Positions 37,941 to 50,780 of a stretch of DNA of 64,000 bases are shown here, one piece after another. Source of the DNA: Varroa destructor (lineage: Eukaryota > Arthropoda > Arachnida > Mesostigmata > Varroidae); NCBI RefSeq assembly GCF_002443255.2, contig NW_019211455.1, positions 18,017,126 through 18,081,125 of the forward strand, given 5' to 3'. The translations under genes and the position numbers were made by a program. The stretch's first letter is position 1. Every line of letters starts with the position of its first letter. The notes below the pieces were generated by a model that was not told the origin of the DNA, ran no database searches, and worked only from the letters and a program-made list of their open reading frames with translations.

Positions 37941-40643
37941 TATAATTAAGAATAACTACAATGCTATGAATGCCTCTCATTATTATTACTCAGTACTGTT
38001 ATGCAGTAGAGTTGTATTCTGATGTTGATTGGGTGCTCTGTTAAAATTCACGTACTGGAATATTTTTACAATTTGAATCATACAAAAATGAAGATAGTAA
38101 AGTAGAAAGGGGAAGATAAAAGCAGGTGGACATTATCGACTTACAGAGGTAAATGAGAAAAATTGACAATATTATTGCAGTGATTAATGTCGAGTATTGC
38201 CCGTTAGCAAAGCGGCAACGACAAGGAAGGTTTGCAAGTTAATGAGTCATTGAAGTCATACAAGGAGAAAGTAAATAAATGCTAGTTAATTTTTGATATT
38301 GATGTGAAGATTTCAACGCGTGTTTTTTTCTGTGCCAGTATTGGTTATTAGTATCAATAAATGTTAATAATCTATTATTTTTGTTATTGAACTTATTACT
38401 AGTAACTCGCAAATATCGATTTATCATCCATTGTTCCTAACATCAATCTTCCTTTTCTTTGTCTAGCTTTGTGCGCGGTATATTCAGATAAATATTAGAA
38501 TTGCACAAAACAAATATGTTAAGAAGCAATCATGCACATAGAAAATTCCCGTCGATTTTTATGCTTTTCGCTTAGCTGTGTTTGCTGTATCTTGGCTTTT
38601 GTAAACTATGGTGCCTAGCTAACTTTCACTCGGCTGCCTCTTAAACAACCTACTTTATTACCAATCTTTTTGCATTGTTTCTGGGGGCTCGACACAATCG
38701 ATTTGAAGGCATCAAGAATTAATGGATTACTACACGTATCATCTTCTCTATTATCTAATTTTCTACTCGAGAATTAAGGTGTTTCTATGTTTGCACCACT
38801 TCATCTTTGTTCCGATTCGTAGACAAACATGTTACCACCACACCATCGCAGATAGCGTAAAACTTGAAGGTCTCTTTTGTTATTGTACATGAGGTAGTTA
38901 ATATTTTAAACTTAGCATTAGAAACGGCAAGGCAATAATTTTTCAACTATGTTTTCTAGTTCTTCTAATCTGCGCAGTTTTCGAGGACCGCCGTGTTGCT
39001 AAATTTGTATGATAATTTCGAAGATCGTAAGCAATTTCTGAAATAAACCAATAAACAGATTTGAAGTCCGCAAAACTTGCACAAAGCAACATCAGGTTCT
39101 CCAGATAAAAAGATAGCTTCCAAAAAAAACATCTATTTTACTCACTAGACGAGAGCGGGCTCTAATTTAAAGTCGTTCTCCTAATAACGAAGTACTGGTA
39201 TAATAAAAAAAAACTTGGCCTAAAAGTACTTCTTAAGCAATTTACCTACACAGTAAGAACTTCATAGTGATGACTGGTATGAAGAATATTTTTAAAGCAA
39301 AACCATACTTATATTTTAAAAAATCTAGTATTTCTTTATCAATAATAGAATTGGAATTTCTAGAGGATATTTTGGAAAGACTTTAATCCAGTTCCTTCCT
39401 AGCAATGCAAAGAGCTTTGTCCAGAAAAACCTAAGGCAAAATTAAAGGCTTAACCTTAAAATGCACTTCTGCTTTTTTCTGCAACAGGCAGAACTGTAAT
39501 CTGTTTTCCCATATGTACTGATTTCTGTAATCTGTTGTCCCATATGTACTGATTACAAATATATGGCTGCTACGTAGTTTGTAGGTTCGATGTAAATGAT
39601 CCCTAACTAAGTACAAGCAATTCACGATACTTTTAATTCAAATTTAGTAGATTTTGTCAAATATAACACATGAGTTTATTTCAAGGATATTCTGCTATAA
39701 GGTGTCCCGAGTTCGTCCCGAGTTTACACAAATACGTACTGAATGTATGCCTTCTAGAAGGGACCTCGCTTTTCCTAAACCTAGATTTTTTTTAAGTTTT
39801 TCTGAAACAGAAAAAATGCGCTTAAAAGTGTTTAAAACTATGCTATTATTTTTTCTGCTGGCACATGCAATGATTATTGTTGTACGTCGATTGTACTACA
39901 ATGGACGCTCATAAAATACGTAAGCGCAGAAAAACAACAGTTAAAAACGGCTGTCCTGAAGTAGCAATAATGATCTGTATCATCATGTTCAATACTAAAC
40001 TCGAATAATCACATTCAGTCCTTTTGCTGGCCACTCTTTTTAAAGGTTCCTACTTCTCCGCGGACTTACTGTGTTCATAAATAGAAATTACCTTGTACAC
40101 TATCACAGGATGTTGAAAGTATCACACTCCCACGTGACAATACATTTCTTACACAATGCTAAAATGATTGCGCAATACGATGAATGCTCTCTCGTATGAT
40201 GAAAAGAGTTGTAGTTTATAAAATCGAATTTAACAGAACTTTTTGAAACTTCCAATGCGCTTTGAGTCTATTTTGGCCTTCAGCTTTGAGCCGTGATAGA
40301 GGTGATAGCAGTTGAAGTGTCAATAAAATGCTTTGCAGGTATTTACTCACGGGTGATTTTCGAAAAAGAACAAGTTTTACCTTGAAGAGAATAAAAAGAC
40401 TGCTTCCAGGGTCACTGTTGTTCATGTACGACGCTTCTCGGGGTGGATTATAACGTTCATTCCTTAGACATCACCACGCTCTTTGGGCGACAACTAACGA
40501 ACGGACGTTTTCTTGCTCTTCAAATCCGTCTTCAAAGCTTATTGGATTCCTGCATCAGTGACGCCTTGTCTTCCTTGTTGAACATTACCAATAAAAGCAA
40601 AACAATCGCTATCAATTACAATTGCCTTTTCACAACAGTTTAG
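37941..40643. other. Intergenic stretch, converging 3' ends
   Basis: Lies between the 3' ends of RNase kappa (plus) and the 314-residue orphan (minus). AT-rich with poly(A/T) runs. A 31-base tandem duplication sits at 39494-39555. No gene supported. Confidence 0.5.
39494..39555. repeat. Two-copy 31-base tandem duplication
   Basis: The unit beginning CTGTAATCTGTT occurs at 39494-39524 and again at 39525-39555, differing at about two positions. It includes CCATATGTACTGATT. A recent local duplication, not a known element. Confidence 0.9.
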
Positions 40644-41588
40644 TTAGCCTATGGCACAACAAAAGTTCCTCTTTTTGCATTTTGGCGAATTCTTTCCCGA
40701 AGCCGCAGTCCTTGGCTTGTGCAGTTTTAATGGAGGTTGCCTGATTTGTTTGACGTACTTGTTATCAGAGGCTAATTTGTTATACTGAGTTAGTCGCCCT
40801 TCACTTTGTCGCGGACCGGTGGAGTACAGTCCTGCTGTGCCTGTTGTTAGGGAATCAATTTCGGACGGATGCTCGCTCGAGTCCGTATTGCTAGAGTCAA
40901 TTTTACACTTATCTGATAACCGCTCTAATTTTGCTGACGACTTGAGCTGTAGCGTTTTGGAGTTATCAAGATTCTGCCTCGACTCGGCAAATTGCGACTT
41001 TAAACTCTGCGAATTCAATGTTTGAGGCGGTCGCGATTGCTGATCCTGAGACTGCAATACCTGCAACTTGCCGAACTTCATCGACGGCAGTGGTCCACTA
41101 ATCTTTTCCTGCAAGTTCTTATGACTACAATTTCTACTTTTTCTACCATTGATGCTGGTGTCGCTGCTTTGACAAAAGCCATCTGTCTGTGCGCTAATAT
41201 TTGTAAGGACATTGCTAATTTTGAAGTTCGTTGACCGGAAGCTCATGTTTGTCGGGACATCGCTGATTTGCGCGGGCGCTGGATGCGAAGAGGGATTTAG
41301 AAATCCACTGGTATTTGCGCGATGAATTGCAGCTTTTGCAGTAGCATGAATTCTAGAAGCGGTTCGCGCAGTGATTGCATTAGTACTGAAAACTGAAGAT
41401 CGTGGCTGAAAATATTTCGAGGCAGTTTTAGCGACTGCAACAGTTCTTGTGGGGCTAATCGCTGGCTGCTTAACGGAGCATGTCGACGGTGTGGATACGG
41501 CTATGGGGACACACGGGTCATATATGTGTGATATACGTGTCATAATTGCATACTGAGAGGGGTAACAACTACAACACGTCGTCCCCAT
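40644..41588 (-). CDS. Orphan Ser/Gln-rich protein with lipidation-like ends, single exon
   Basis: Continuous 314-residue frame from ATG at 41588 to TAA at 40644. Family not recognised. The N-terminus MGTTCCSCYPS fits the N-myristoylation pattern (Gly2, small residues at 3-6) and has adjacent cysteines that could be palmitoylated. The C-terminus (PKCKKRNFCCAIG) is a basic cluster followed by CCAIG, which resembles a prenylation CaaX box, though Gly is an unusual last residue. Between them the chain is Ser/Thr/Gln/Lys-rich, probably disordered, with no membrane segment. Signals of this kind at both ends would place the protein on the inner face of a membrane; this is inference. The length, composition and meaningful ends argue against a chance frame, but transcript evidence is absent and no nearby splice sites clearly extend it. 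Confidence 0.55.
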   Translation of the reverse strand: MGTTCCSCYPSQYAIMTRISHIYDPCVPIAVSTPSTCSVKQPAISPTRTVAVAKTASKYFQPRSSVFSTNAITARTASRIHATAKAAIHRANTSGFLNPSSHPAPAQISDVPTNMSFRSTNFKISNVLTNISAQTDGFCQSSDTSINGRKSRNCSHKNLQEKISGPLPSMKFGKLQVLQSQDQQSRPPQTLNSQSLKSQFAESRQNLDNSKTLQLKSSAKLERLSDKCKIDSSNTDSSEHPSEIDSLTTGTAGLYSTGPRQSEGRLTQYNKLASDNKYVKQIRQPPLKLHKPRTAASGKNSPKCKKRNFCCAIG

Positions 41589-43365
41589 GCATCATTGTAA
41601 ACATAATCCGAAGCGACATTTCGAATAAATGCGTGAGTTAATACTTCATTGTTGTTCTGAAGTTTTTGACTTTTTTATGGATAAGCATTTGGCTGGACGA
41701 CTGCCACCGCTATCAGTTTACGCGACGACATAAGACTTTGAGAGACAATATGTGTTGTTTAATTGGCAGCCGAGAAACTACGAACCAATAAAAATATTTC
41801 TGTACTGGCCATTTCCATTACTGCTAAAATAATACAGTCGAGTTCATTCAATGTGAAAAGGGGCTTCTACCTTGAGACTGAAGGTTAGTCGAAATCGTAC
41901 TGCTTACCGAACTCTGAGCAGTTAGATACTTAAACGGATTACGCAGGACTGAAATCACGTGCGAACTGAATAGACATTCTTTCATCTTTACCTATGATAT
42001 GAGGTATAACACTGCAGCTAAGATAGCTATAAATTACATAGCCAATGATGGGTAATCCGACTTAGCTTCATCAAGTGTCTACAATAATAGATTGAAAATA
42101 AGGAATGCAATGTCTAATTTTAATTATGAAAGAAATTGAGGGATTGTAAAAACGACAACAACATCTGCGGAAAAAACAATTGAGAAGATAAAAACAGCTC
42201 AAGCCTAAAATGTCTTATTTATATTCAAATCAATGTAAATTTTGTTTTCTATTTGAACACATGAATTTAAATTCAAATATTTAGGCCTGAAAGCTTGAGG
42301 TATTAGACCTATATAGTAAGTAAGCATCTGGTACATTGGCCCCGCTTTCACTGCATTTTTAGATCGAGCGAAAACACTTAAGATATGATTTATAATTGGG
42401 CAACTGTCTTTGTGGTAGAAGAGGCTTGAGAAGTGAAGTATTTGAGGTTCAAGGGGTTAAGGAAAGCATTGATTGTGCGTATATAAAATGCTGTAAAATA
42501 ATTATGGTTCATTTATCGTCTTCTTTTGTTACATACAATTAAATACTTGTTACAATCAGCTATATTAGCAAAGGATCACTACACAAATATATTTAATCGA
42601 AAGAGAATTTAAGTTTATTACAAGTAATCTACACACATTTATTTCGTAAATATGTACAAAGCAGAAGCATTTGTAAACGCAAAATTTTATATCATAGAGC
42701 TTTTTGTGTGCCAATTTTAAATTGGCACACAATAAATAAAGCTCTATAACATACAATGCTTGCCAATTTATTCTCCTCTATCTACCTGCAAGATCAGGTC
42801 TTATGTACAATGTATATACATATATTCATAGAACTCAAACAGGTAAGATGTTGTACTTCCTATTTGATTTTTCATTTTCCTTATTCCTCTAATAAGACAT
42901 GAAGAGATCGTCGCACTGAAGTATTCTTATTTCAGGCTAATTCATATTTTAAGCTCCTAAATGTGTTTCTCAGGACGCGCTTGAACAAAACAAAGATTGT
43001 TGATACATTGAAACTTTTACACTGCTCACATTATCCTCGCCACCCTGCAAATTTGTACGGTAGAATATATTTCGTATACGTTCGAAGCACTGTTCGACTA
43101 CTGGGTTCAGTGAGTGTATCTCAGTGCTAATATTAAATGGATCCCAGTTGTTGAACAATTGAGATAAGGTGAATTTGATATTATCGCTTCACTCTCTTCC
43201 TGTTAGTTCATTTATGAATGTTGTGCGAGTGTTGAGTATATACGTATGTATAACGTACAATGGGTCATCAACGGTAAAAAAAAACTAAAAGAACTATTCA
43301 ACTTCTGTTTTTGTGAGTGTGATCCGTGAACCAAAAGCTGTGAGATAGATTTATGTTACGATAAA
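41589..43365. other. Intergenic stretch between the orphan and the XK-related gene
   Basis: No coding feature supported. It holds the presumed promoter of the 314-residue orphan at its left end and the nested hairpin at 42694-42747. Confidence 0.5.
42694..42747. repeat. Nested perfect inverted repeat (hairpin)
   Basis: Inner arms TTGTGTGCCAATTT (42704-42717) and 42719-42732 are perfectly complementary around one base. Outer arms ATAGAGCTTT (42694-42703) and AAAGCTCTAT (42738-42747) are also perfect, separated on the right side by a five-base bulge (TAAAT). In all, 24 base pairs form in 54 bases. The right arm contains AATAAATAAA. It may be a small transposon remnant or an RNA structure. Confidence 0.95.
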
Positions 43366-43371
43366 TTTATT
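43366..43371 (-). terminator. Candidate poly(A) signal of the XK-related gene
   Basis: AATAAA on the minus strand about 256 bases beyond the stop at 43627; placement is plausible, use untested. Confidence 0.35.
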
Positions 43372-43626
43372 GCTGTTATTCTAGCTATGAGGAATAAAAT
43401 CCCCGCACGATAATCCACTATGATGGTTATTCAGGCTATGTCTATGCAACAGTTGCAGTTACGATTCCCTTAATACGACCTGCCCTCTGCCACAGTTTCA
43501 ACTCGGATTTGCGTTTTGTAAGAAGAGGTAATAATAGGAACATTATCTGGATCGTCAACACTAAGTCTGCGATGCAAAATAGGTACAATCGAAATATATG
43601 ATCCCACTTTCTCGTTACAAAAACTG

Positions 43627-46115
43627 CTATAACTGTGTGTGCGGGGTGAGATGTTGCGATGAAAATTTAAGGCGGGCTCGACTCTGCCGCGTTCTTCCAC
43701 GGAAACCACCGCCACCACCGCCTGCAAGCCCAGAGCTACGGAGTTGGTCTCTATAGAGCGCATCCGGAGGAATTCGCTCTGTATCGCTCGTATCGTTATC
43801 TCCGTCCATCGACTCGGCAGCACCGTAAGGCGACACATGATGGTAATGATGGTGGTGGGCCGCCACAGTGGTTCCTGCACCCCGAACTTGCCGATTACCG
43901 CTTAGAGCAAAAGCTTGTACTGAGCTTGGCTCAACGGCAACATATTGTGGAGGGCTGCTGATAGGCGGATGTACTAGAAGCCCGGGGTGGCAACCGTTGT
44001 AATTGATATCGGCTGGTATTGGTTTGCCTTTCCAAAGGGGGCTTCTCTTGATGCGAGGCGGCTCAACCCGCAACTGAGGCGGCATCGGTGTTGAAATGCC
44101 CAGAGCGTCAATACGACCCGAACGCAGCTCTTCCTGAATTTTCTGTAGTTCAAGGAGCTGTTTTTTATGCTTTTGTTCAAGCTTTGATTTGATATGTTCG
44201 GCACTTATCGAAACAGAATCACAATCGGACATTCGTGACAAGGATAAGCGTTTCCAGAAAGGTTGGGACATCTTGACACCGGGTTGAAAGCTTACGTTTG
44301 GTGGGGGTACAAATGTTGATGGCTTCTTTTTTTTTCGACTGATGCCCCGATTAAGAACGCAATTGAAAACACCGTTAGTCTCTGAAGAAGTAGATTTGCT
44401 AAGCTTTGCCACTGTCTGGTTATGCGATCGTGGCAATTCGGAAGTTCCCTCGACGTAGATCTGCTTAAGGACGTTAATATGGAAACATTTGTAATAGAGT
44501 AACATGAACATAATTCCAAGTAGGAATCCTGCCCAAACAACGAGAATAGCATGTGATTCGAACCAAACCACTTTGCTATCTTTATACACAACACACCAAA
44601 GCAGCACCAGCAACAAGTTCTCCAGAAGCATAACGGCATAGAAAGCTACCAGTTTAAGCTTGCTGGCATTTTGCTGAAGGTTGATGTAATCGAGTGTGTA
44701 TACACAGGCAACTACACCGCAGTGATAGAGACGCGTCGGCACCGGAGTATCCTCATCTTTGAACAGGTTATTAGGTGCCAACAGCCAGAGGAATACCGTA
44801 AGCCAATGTAATAGGAGTAGAAGAAGGACCCAATGACTATACAGTGCGGCGTAGAGACTTAACGCTGTAACTCGCGCACTGACGGTGCCAAGTCGCCAGA
44901 AAAATTGACAGACAATACCGAGCCACGTCAGTACAAGCCGGTCCATGTTTTTGCGACGAACATTTTTCCCGAACGAAGCAAGCGCCCAACACACCGATAC
45001 CAGCGCAAGCGACGCTGCGACCCTATCCAGGTCGGTGATATCGTCGAGCGACTTTGAAAAGAGCAATTGCAGTTGAATTAATAGCAGCGGTGTGGATTGC
45101 ACGAAGGCGTGCAGCATACGAAGCATGCAAAGATCTCGCACCTGCTCCTTGACGGAACCCAGCTCGACCGGAATAAACAGTCGCAAATAGCGCCATAGAA
45201 CGCCCAGCTGAAAGGCAGAAGTATATCAAACCACACAAAACAAACAACGCGGTTAAAAGTCGTAACAGTATCCGTCGTTTTGTATGGACTACAATTAATT
45301 TTCAATGGATGAAGCAAATACGTTTATGTACGAGACTGCAGTATTGTTTTTGCAAGGACTGATGCCTCTTACCACTAATAATAACATAGTCCTGTTTTCG
45401 TGCAAAAATGCCCATGTTGATTTTTTTCTAGCTAGGGCCCTATCTATTTCTCTGAACGCTTTTGATATTCTCGACAATCTGACAAGAGGTCTTAAAAGTT
45501 CCTGGCACAAACACTTAAAAAAAAATAGTAAATGTAGAGAAGCTTACCGCTTTCTACGTAAGAGATCTTAGGTCGATTTAAATACGTGCTACGACCATGA
45601 AAGCTTCAACATCGAGATAAATCAAAGTAGACTTAGGATATCTTTTGCATAGAGGTCCTGCAGATGAGTTTCGATTTTCTCGATCTCCGAGCAGTCGCTG
45701 CCAACTACTTGAAGTTCTCTGATCCATACAGGTCAGTACTAAGATCCAATATTGTGCTGTGCACAAACATAATCCTTTAATGTAAATAAATAAAAATAAC
45801 AAAAAAGACACTATACCTGCAAACAATGAACAAAGACGATAGTATGGGTGAGCCAAAGCGGTTCAGCGTGCGGCGTGGGATTATCACGAAGATACTGCCG
45901 ACGTGAGCGGACGTGCCATTTGAATGAAAAACCTTGACAAAGAACGGATGACAGAAGGACTAAGGTTAGAATAACGCAGGGCCAGAGCACGAGGTCCTGA
46001 AGGAACAAGGCGTACGCAAATAGCAGCGAAAACAACACATCGCAGAAATAGATCAGCAGTGAAGATATGACGAAGAGGATGTCGCAGATGGGAAGAAGCT
46101 CGGCGTCGTTCGTAG
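43627..46115 (-). CDS. XK-related multi-pass membrane protein (5' exon missing)
   Basis: Member of the XK/XKR family, plasma-membrane proteins some of which (XKR4, 8, 9) scramble phospholipids after caspase cleavage, while others have unclear roles. Two exons found: 45817-46115 and 43627-45207, joined at phase 0 by GT-AG sites and giving about 626 residues. The first starts mid-protein with LLPICDILFVISSLLIYFCDV, the usual first span, then VLWPCVILTLVLLSSVLCQGFSFKWHV. The second carries the conserved RLFIPVELG...LRMLHAFVQSTPLLLIQLQLL block, further hydrophobic helices, LYHCGVVACVYTLDYINL and a last span WAGFLLGIMFMLLYYKCFHIN. A cytosolic tail of about 280 residues follows, rich in Ser and Pro, with HHHHYHH and GGGGGG tracts. 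The long tail suggests the XKR4/6/7 branch. The upstream acceptor needs a phase-1 exon that I could not place securely. Confidence 0.9.
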
Positions 46116-49100
46116 CTGCAATAAATATCGATCGTTGAGTCTAGTAATAAGACCGACACGAATATCATCTAACTAATTACTAATACTTTTTTCATATAGA
46201 AATAAAAAATGTGAATACTAATGGTAACCTGTATGATAAAAACAAGGTTTTCATATTTCTATTTGGAGATTCTATTGAAAGTTTATCTATCTAAGTACTT
46301 TTTGACTCGCAAAAGATGACCGATCTCGATAATACTTGTACCTGTTAAATAGCTAATTACAAATTAAAGTAGGCAGGCAAACGTAGGTTATGAGAAGGTA
46401 TCGAGTAAAAATGCCATGATGGGAAATTACCGTGAAGAAGTACGATCATTGTTATATCACTGACTGGCATTTACCAGATAAAAACAGACTCGTGTCAAAA
46501 CATACTTTGAGTCAATCAACCAAAAACACAGTTTATTCAGCGACTTGAAAACGGTAAACAGTTAAAATTAATCCACCGACAACTATACCATTATAGTAAA
46601 AGTCGTAATTACAAGAATGCATTTACAATTGATTAACTTTAACAGGCAAATGGTTTATATAGACATGAAGAGCAAGGCAAATTTTTCACGATGCTATTAA
46701 TGTCGTCATAGCAGGTATTATCCAGCGTCACACAACGGCTTCTTTCCTTACGCTTTTAACCACAGAAGATTTTTATTTGCGGAAACCAGCGCTTTTTGAT
46801 TCCGTATTTTGAAGCTTACGACTCATTAATCCAACTATCCTTACATAAATAACATTTGAAAGCATCATAGCATTGTTTCATTTCTATAATGATTTATAAA
46901 GTATGAAAGGTCCTTTTTTAGTAGCGAAAAATCAAATGTGCATTTATCGTCTGAATGAGTCAGCCCTATGAAGTCTTTTATTGATTCAGTCGATTTTTTA
47001 AGAGAAGAATAACCAGACTCGGTCAAATGTTATTATATTATATAAATATAAATATCAACCTATTGATATGTACTTATGGTTATATGATATGGTTGAACCT
47101 AGAAATCCCAGAGGTGCTTTGTTCAGGTTACTACGCATTCTCTATTTTTGTTTAACCGCATTATATTTCAAAGAGGATTTGTTACTTGCTTGTATATATA
47201 TATGAAGGTCCTCTTATTCCGAAACATTTGGCTACATATTTACAGACCCAATACATTTTTCTAAAACAGTTCAGTATACTTTCGCGGAAAACTCAGTGTA
47301 TCTTCAGCCTTTGCTCATATACAGCTTATTTTCACTCTTAAAGGAATTTTTTTCGAGGTCTGTCCGTTTTTCATTCGATCGCCTTCAGTCAAACCTTACT
47401 TCACTTATAAACTAATATGTGTACATTAGATTTATGTGCGGGTAAAGCCTTTCAGTCTGTTAACGTTATCGATTGTTTCTTTTTAATTCTCTCATTTCGA
47501 GAGCATCCGCCATGCTGCTGGGTACCGCGGTTGGTGTTGTTTATATTACTCGGCGCTTGCGGTACTAGGCGCAAATTTCGTTTAGGTGTATTTTCTGCTA
47601 TATGCCCGTGTAGGGCTAAATCTCTCAATTACCTAGCTAACTTGAAAGCGGCCCGCATTGCTTAGGCACTCATATCAAGTTTTAGTAACAGTTTTAGTAA
47701 TATATTAGGGACAGAACAATCCTTATATCTGTGCACCTTATTCACTAATATTTATAGCTACTATTGATACAAGCAGGATTTTTGACCGGCGCTAACTAGA
47801 AGTTCTATCGAAGTACAGAAATTTTCGAAGATATTGTTGATATGTTTGTTTGCTTACGGCACGAAACCAAGCAAACGAGGTGCAAACGTAGACGAGTCGT
47901 CTGCCGCCAAACTGAACGTGAGGTCTTGACGCGAGCTGGTCGTGAGCCGACAGCAACCGTTCGTTTTAAATAAAATATTAATAAATATTACGAAAACGTC
48001 GACATTAATTGCTCGGACCCAACCTCAAAATCAGATTGAGTTCAAAGGCAAAGAATTTAAAGAAACACAGAGACGTGTAGAGGCACGCATATCTTGCATC
48101 ACCCGGAGGCTGCTCATTGCCGCTTCATTTTCTAATGCTATAAAGGCGAATTATAGTTTGCCGTTACGTCTAAAATGGCAGAACATAAATGATCATCTCT
48201 GCCACACACCGCAAGTCAGCAGGAGACCCTCCTGCTACATTCTGGGCATCTGGGAGCCAAAGGAAGTAGTGAACAGACTAACCTCTGTAATGAAGGTAGA
48301 AGATTGTTTAAATTTACGTTGGACGATCTATGAGTAAATATAAGGGGTATTTGGTTTACCATATTACTATACTATAATGTCGCACTCGACACTGGCCTCA
48401 CGGTCTATGCAAATGATCAGTCCCGAGTCTTCCCACATTGGTCGGCACAGGTTCTATGTTCTTTTGAGATCTACGGGCTTTTGTTCGGTTTAGGAAGTAC
48501 CTGGCAATTGATGACGTGCACACGTTTGGACTGGTTCAAGAGAGGCGATTTTGTTTTTCCATCAAGCTTCTTTGTTGTTCGTCTCATCTAGCAGTCTTTG
48601 GCTGTCTTCCTGTCCTACGTCTACAAAATGACTTCCCACATTCTCCAGCCAATTGCGACAAAAAGAACTGTTGTTTGTGCTGCCACTAATACTACTATAT
48701 CTTGAAAACAACAACAGCCATAATTATGATGCATTCAAAGCCAGTAGTTAGCTGCTGGTGTCAACAACAGAGTGACCGACCACCACCAAACGAAAAACAG
48801 ACGCTAAGAGTATTCTTTTTATTTTCTATTGTTTCTGATACTTTTTATCTTTGTTTTTCATAGTCCTAGGCGCAAACTGAACTTTCTTCACTGCGTAGAG
48901 CTCCGACTGGCTCCCTTTGAACGTCTAACTACTAAATAGATGTTGCAATAAAATCGTGAGCGCTCAACTGGCTTAGCATTTTTCACAAAAGCAGTGCTGG
49001 ACTGATGCCAGGACAGTTCTTAATAAAGTCGATCCACTTATAAATCCTATTAAATTTCCTTTATGATGCAAGTATAGCCTCATTTCGAAAGCTGTTTGAA

Positions 49101-50780
49101 AATAAAATGAGATTACTTGCACATTGAACATTCAGTTCGGTTAAACTATATTATTATTATACTAAAGAAAGGGCTTAAATGATAGGGGATGTAGCATGCA
49201 CAATACGGTCAGAAACTATTAATATCCAATACGCAAAGAACTGTACGCAATAAGAGCAGGGCCATCATTTTCGTCTATTTATCCAAATATTCTCGATACG
49301 TAAACATCATCTGCAAAGTCAGTTAGAGTTAGAAGACTATAATATAATAGTTCCGATAACAGTTCTGTTATCGGATTTTGAACAAATGAACAGAAAAATC
49401 AGAGCTCTTTATGGTGGGTTACCTAAAAATTAGACCTTTGTAAATTTGATTAGCCAAGCGACGTATTTGTTCAGGTAAATAAAAAAAATGTTACATTAAG
49501 AACTGTATTCTTTCCTATTAATCCTCGAGTGTTTTTATGATTCCAGATTATATTAAGTCATCCTAGTTGTGGGGGTATTGCTACTTCTACGAAAGCACTT
49601 CTGTTTATAATTCATATCAGCTAGAGTCCAGAATGTGCTATTGAGTGGAGTCTAAAATTAATCTCCGTCTCCATGAGAGAACAGTACAGCATAGCGTTGG
49701 AAGAATGTATAATTACCATCCGTCACAGTTCTCTATATCCAGATGGAGTCCAAATTATCTTCATACAAATAGCAGGTAACTTATCGATTTTTCGCGATAC
49801 CCATGACTAACTCCAAGACGGGAAGGCGAAACAATCGTTGAAGAGATATATGTTCATAAACCTCCGCGATTGAGTATTGAGAGAAGCTCACCAACATAGA
49901 AAAAAAGAAGCACCTCAACGTAACAGGCACTGCGTCCTTTCTCAAAGCAGGCTCGAAAACAATAAGATATACAAGTACTACAAACTTCGTTTCAAAAAAA
50001 GCCGTTGCGTCAACCAGATATTTAGATAATGAACCCTTATCCACACAAGCATTCACTACCAATAATATGTAATACGTAACACAGTGCGACATACAATCAT
50101 TTGTGTTTATAAAATACATAAATACAATAATGTCCAGTTGCTCATGTAATGGCATCTCATAGCCCTATTTAAATACGTAATAGTTGAAAATAAGCATCAA
50201 CATTTAACCCAGACTGATGCATAGGCAGGCTTTACGTACTGGTTTCAATACTCTGTTGGAGTATTCAATTTACGTAACGAAAACTGTATACGCACACTAT
50301 ATAGTATTTTGATTTATGAGGCATGTGTGCCGATACCGATATTTGTCTTTCTTGTAAATACCCTTCTTATAAGTGAATCTTCCATTTTAAAATACAAGCC
50401 GATACAATTTGCGATACAAACCGCGAGGAACAAAACTATGGAAATGCGATATGATACTTTTTCGGAAAACACTTACGAATATATTTCCGAACATAAAAGT
50501 TTACTGGTCTCAGCGTCTTGAAATCGACGGCGGGACCGATTCCCCAAAGGTAGTTGATATATCTAGTGACAAACTTCGATTCATAAAAATGAAGTGTGGA
50601 AAAAAGAAGCAACTTACTGTGAAACTTCATCGTGAAACTTTAGTTCGGTCGGCCATCGCCTATTCGATCCTCCTGATGAGGTAGTTTTGTAACAAATGCA
50701 CTTCAGCGTGACAACAACGGCTTGTGGTGTTTTACGAACGATGTTCGAATCCGATACCACTATTTGAGCTTTAGGCGCGA
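46116..50780. other. Probable 5' intron or flank of the XK-related gene
   Basis: AT-rich with no secure exon. A 131-codon plus-strand frame near 47942-48337 lacks an ATG start and family resemblance and was not accepted. A perfect 22-base palindromic hairpin sits at 49353-49374. A two-copy AGTTTTAGTAAC repeat lies near 47677-47700. Confidence 0.45.
49353..49374. repeat. Short perfect hairpin
   Basis: CCGATAACAG and CTGTTATCGG flank two bases, a ten-base-pair perfect stem. It could be a protein-binding palindrome or an RNA hairpin; no flanking gene context explains it. Confidence 0.9.

Noticed and set aside
47942..48337. 131-codon plus-strand open frame
   Set aside because: No ATG at its start, no recognised motif, not flanked by convincing splice sites in phase. 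Probably a chance frame or untranslated RNA.
50735..50765. TTCGAATCC motif resembling a tRNA B box
   Set aside because: Flanking bases do not form the T-arm stem, and no A box or acceptor stem is present at the right distance.
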